Below are positions 32,364 through 34,030 of a DNA stretch of 34,030 nucleotides, piece by piece. The notes below the pieces were generated by a model. That model had not been told where the DNA came from and ran no database searches. It worked only from the letters and a program-made list of their open reading frames with translations. The DNA is taken from positions 1 through 34,030 of the forward strand of contig URNW01000015.1 in assembly GCA_900549285.1 (NCBI GenBank), read 5' to 3'. Position numbers and translations under genes: made by a program. Each line of letters opens with the position of its first letter. Position 1 is the first letter of the stretch. Source of the stretch: an uncultured Mycoplasmatota bacterium (lineage in GTDB: Bacteria > Bacillota_I > Bacilli_A > RF39 > UBA660).

Positions 32364-33117
32364 TCAAATACTTTTCTAATTCTATATTTTGATATCCTTT
32401 TGTATATAAATAATTTTTTATTTTTAATTTAGTAGTATATAAATCATATTTATTTATATATTTATTGTAAAGCTTTGCAATTATTTTTTTTAGTTCTTCT
32501 TCATTATCTTTTATTTCTATTTTATCTAAATATTTCTCAATATCTTCTCTTTTAAATCCTTTATTAATTAACTCTCCTAATGTTTTTCTTTTAAATTCAT
32601 TTGCACTTTTTTTATTTCCTTTTAATTTTTTATGCAAATATTTTTCTATTTTTTCATCATATATATTTTTATCAATCTTATCTAGTTCTTTATGTATTTC
32701 ATCATAAGTAAATCCTAATTTTTCTAAATCCTCACCTATTTTATTTTCCCCTTCTATTTTTAAATTAATAGCATCATGAATATATGCTTCTATATAAATT
32801 TTATGATTTAAGTACCCCTCTTTTTCTAATCTTTGTAAAGCACCCTCTATTTCATTAGCTTGATAATTTTTTTTCTTTAAAATATTTTTTAATTCTTTTT
32901 TTGTTCGCAACTTTTTATTAATAGCTTTTAAACTTTCATAATAAGCTTTTAGCAGTTGATTTTCTTTTAAAATTTTATTCCATTCTTGCTCTTTTAATTC
33001 TTTTTTTAATAATAGCTCATATTTAATTATCATATCATCAAATAATACATATTCCCCTTTATCTGTTATAATTTGATATTCATTTCTTTTTCCTTTCTTA
33101 TATTTTAATATTTTCAT
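32356..33117 (-). CDS. recX: RecX-family regulator of RecA
   Basis: This 253-residue protein is close to the length of B. subtilis RecX. RecX binds RecA filaments and modulates recombination. Three-helix repeats are visible: KLRTKKELKNILKKKNY..., then AYIHDAINLKIEGENKIGEDLEKLGF and LGELINKGFKREDIEKYL. The sequence is extremely Lys-rich. The start at 33117 has an AAGGAG RBS, and its promoter contains a strong LexA-like box, consistent with SOS control. recA itself is not in the window. Confidence 0.85.
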   Translation of the reverse strand: MKILKYKKGKRNEYQIITDKGEYVLFDDMIIKYELLLKKELKEQEWNKILKENQLLKAYYESLKAINKKLRTKKELKNILKKKNYQANEIEGALQRLEKEGYLNHKIYIEAYIHDAINLKIEGENKIGEDLEKLGFTYDEIHKELDKIDKNIYDEKIEKYLHKKLKGNKKSANEFKRKTLGELINKGFKREDIEKYLDKIEIKDNEEELKKIIAKLYNKYINKYDLYTTKLKIKNYLYTKGYQNIELEKYLKK

Positions 33118-33138
33118 TTACATTCTCCTTACTTGATT

Positions 33139-33168
33139 AGTATAACATACAAACATATATTCGTTCAA
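33139..33168 (-). promoter_or_regulatory. recX promoter with an embedded LexA/DinR-like box
   Basis: On the minus strand TTGAAC (33168-33163), 18 bases, TATACT (33144-33139). Between them CGAATATATGTTTG (33163-33150) matches 12 of 14 bases of CGAACATATGTTCG, one change in each half-site, so a bound repressor would block the promoter. Confidence 0.7.
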
Positions 33169-33181
33169 GAAAAAAGTAGCA

Positions 33182-34030
33182 TTACTCGCTACTAATTCTA
33201 TCATATTCTTTTATAAAATAATCATCAGTCATTCCTGCCATATAATCAATTACAATTCTTGCTTTCGTGTTATTTTCTCTATATTCTTTCCGCATATTTT
33301 TTAAATAAGAATAGATTATCGGTGAAGATTCATTATTCGTTTCTATATCTTTTAAATAGGTTTCAAATAACACTACAAACATATGCTTTAGTTTTTCTTT
33401 TTCTTCCTTTGTCATAGCTTTATTATAAATATGTTCATAATTAAATTTTTTTAATTCTTTTATAGCTGTAAAAACTTCTTTACTTAAAAGAATATAATTT
33501 TTTCCCATACTATTAGTAATAATATCCATGATACAAGTATTGACAATGTCTTTTGTTGTATTACCAAGAATATTAGTAATACTACTTGGTATTTCTTCTC
33601 TTTTTAAAACATTTAATCTTACGGCATCATCAATATCTCTTCCTAAGTAGGCAATTAAATCACTTACTCTTACTACACATCCTTCTAATGTCATAGGTCG
33701 CATTTGATACAAGATTTCTTTATTATGATAACTTTCTTCATATTCTTTTAGAAATTCTTCTTTTGTCTTTTCTTTGGGTTCATATTTTCCTAAAGCAAAT
33801 TCACCATTATGACACATAATTGCATCTAATACTTGAACGGTAATATTAAGCCCATTACCATAATTTTCTAAATACATTAAGTTGCGAACACTTTCAATAT
33901 TATGATTAAAATATCCCTCATTATATTTTAAACTCAAATCATTTAAAATATACTCTCCTTGATGACCAAATGCAACATGACCTAAATCATGACCTAAAGA
34001 GGCAGCTTCTATTAAATCTTCATTTAATCC
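33182..34030 (-). CDS. dgt: dGTPase-like HD-domain phosphohydrolase, N terminus beyond the window
   Basis: The frame is open to the right edge, so the gene continues outside the window; 282 residues are visible. Near the edge the metal site reads LGHDLGHVAFGHQGE, the HD motif of deoxyguanosine triphosphate triphosphohydrolases. GYFNHNIESVRNLMYLE and MTLEGCVVRVSDLIAYLGRDIDDA follow, the latter holding the downstream Asp of the site (RVSDLIAY). Dgt-like enzymes convert dNTPs to deoxynucleosides and triphosphate and influence dNTP pools. An in-frame TTG at 33937 is internal, not the true start. The C-terminal part is helical and less conserved. Confidence 0.88.
   Translation of the reverse strand, partial: GLNEDLIEAASLGHDLGHVAFGHQGEYILNDLSLKYNEGYFNHNIESVRNLMYLENYGNGLNITVQVLDAIMCHNGEFALGKYEPKEKTKEEFLKEYEESYHNKEILYQMRPMTLEGCVVRVSDLIAYLGRDIDDAVRLNVLKREEIPSSITNILGNTTKDIVNTCIMDIITNSMGKNYILLSKEVFTAIKELKKFNYEHIYNKAMTKEEKEKLKHMFVVLFETYLKDIETNNESSPIIYSYLKNMRKEYRENNTKARIVIDYMAGMTDDYFIKEYDRISSE

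Noticed and set aside
1..34030. CRISPR array, rRNA operon, transposase, integrase or reverse transcriptase
   Set aside because: No regularly spaced repeats, rRNA-like stretches or protein motifs of these classes were seen on either strand.

Overview
The window is AT-rich DNA with short intergenic gaps, strong AGGAGG-type ribosome binding sites, many U-tailed hairpin terminators and a standard genetic code (TGA is used as a stop, for example where the Y-family polymerase gene overlaps yolD). Its marker genes are Firmicutes/Bacilli-like: yqeG-yqeH, ylbD-ylbE, mraZ-rsmH-ftsL-PBP, prsA, recX, parC, mutL and a SigK-type sigma factor. Together they suggest an uncultured, probably gut-dwelling, low-GC Bacilli relative. 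That assignment is inference; no rRNA gene is present.

Layout. Positions 1-1012 hold an A-rich plus-strand fragment: the end of one gene, then a topB cut off before its catalytic tyrosine. It abuts a C-terminally shortened M3-like metallopeptidase on the other strand, so this is a recombination scar or an assembly join. Next come an aminoacyl-tRNA deacylase (YbaK family) and alkD, then surface-protein module 1 (3369-5356: a membrane-anchored protein divergent from a double-HTH XRE regulator). The mutagenic polymerase pair uvrX-like/yolD (5438-7005) follows, with a LexA-like box in its promoter. Next are metA, an RNHCP protein, a GT2 glycosyltransferase, a Nudix hydrolase, a DUF3419-like protein and tRNA-Glu(CUC). 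The stretch 11444-12035 has no intact gene, but carries a GC-richer, Asn-codon-rich remnant resembling the variable C-terminal end of the surface-protein family. It looks like a diversity-generating-retroelement (DGR) repeat. gltX, a small unknown gene, sigK, a CYTH protein with an insert and two tandem XRE genes come next. They are followed by yqeG-yqeH-mutL, ylbD-ylbE and parC. Surface-protein module 2 (23197-24888) repeats the layout of module 1. The division cluster mraZ-rsmH-ftsL-PBP (25106-28884) is driven by a promoter with 10-bp-phased MraZ boxes. After it lie two unknown genes, two tiny YjcZ-like spore proteins behind a SigK-like promoter, prsA, recX (LexA-like box) and a dGTPase running off the right edge.

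Three themes connect the genes. Sporulation is suggested by sigK, ylbD, the YjcZ-like pair and a matching promoter. DNA damage tolerance and repair is represented by uvrX-like/yolD, recX, alkD and mutL. Surface variation is suggested by two paralogous membrane-anchored proteins, each with its own divergent XRE regulator, plus the DGR-like remnant. I see no CRISPR array, rRNA, transposase or reverse transcriptase.
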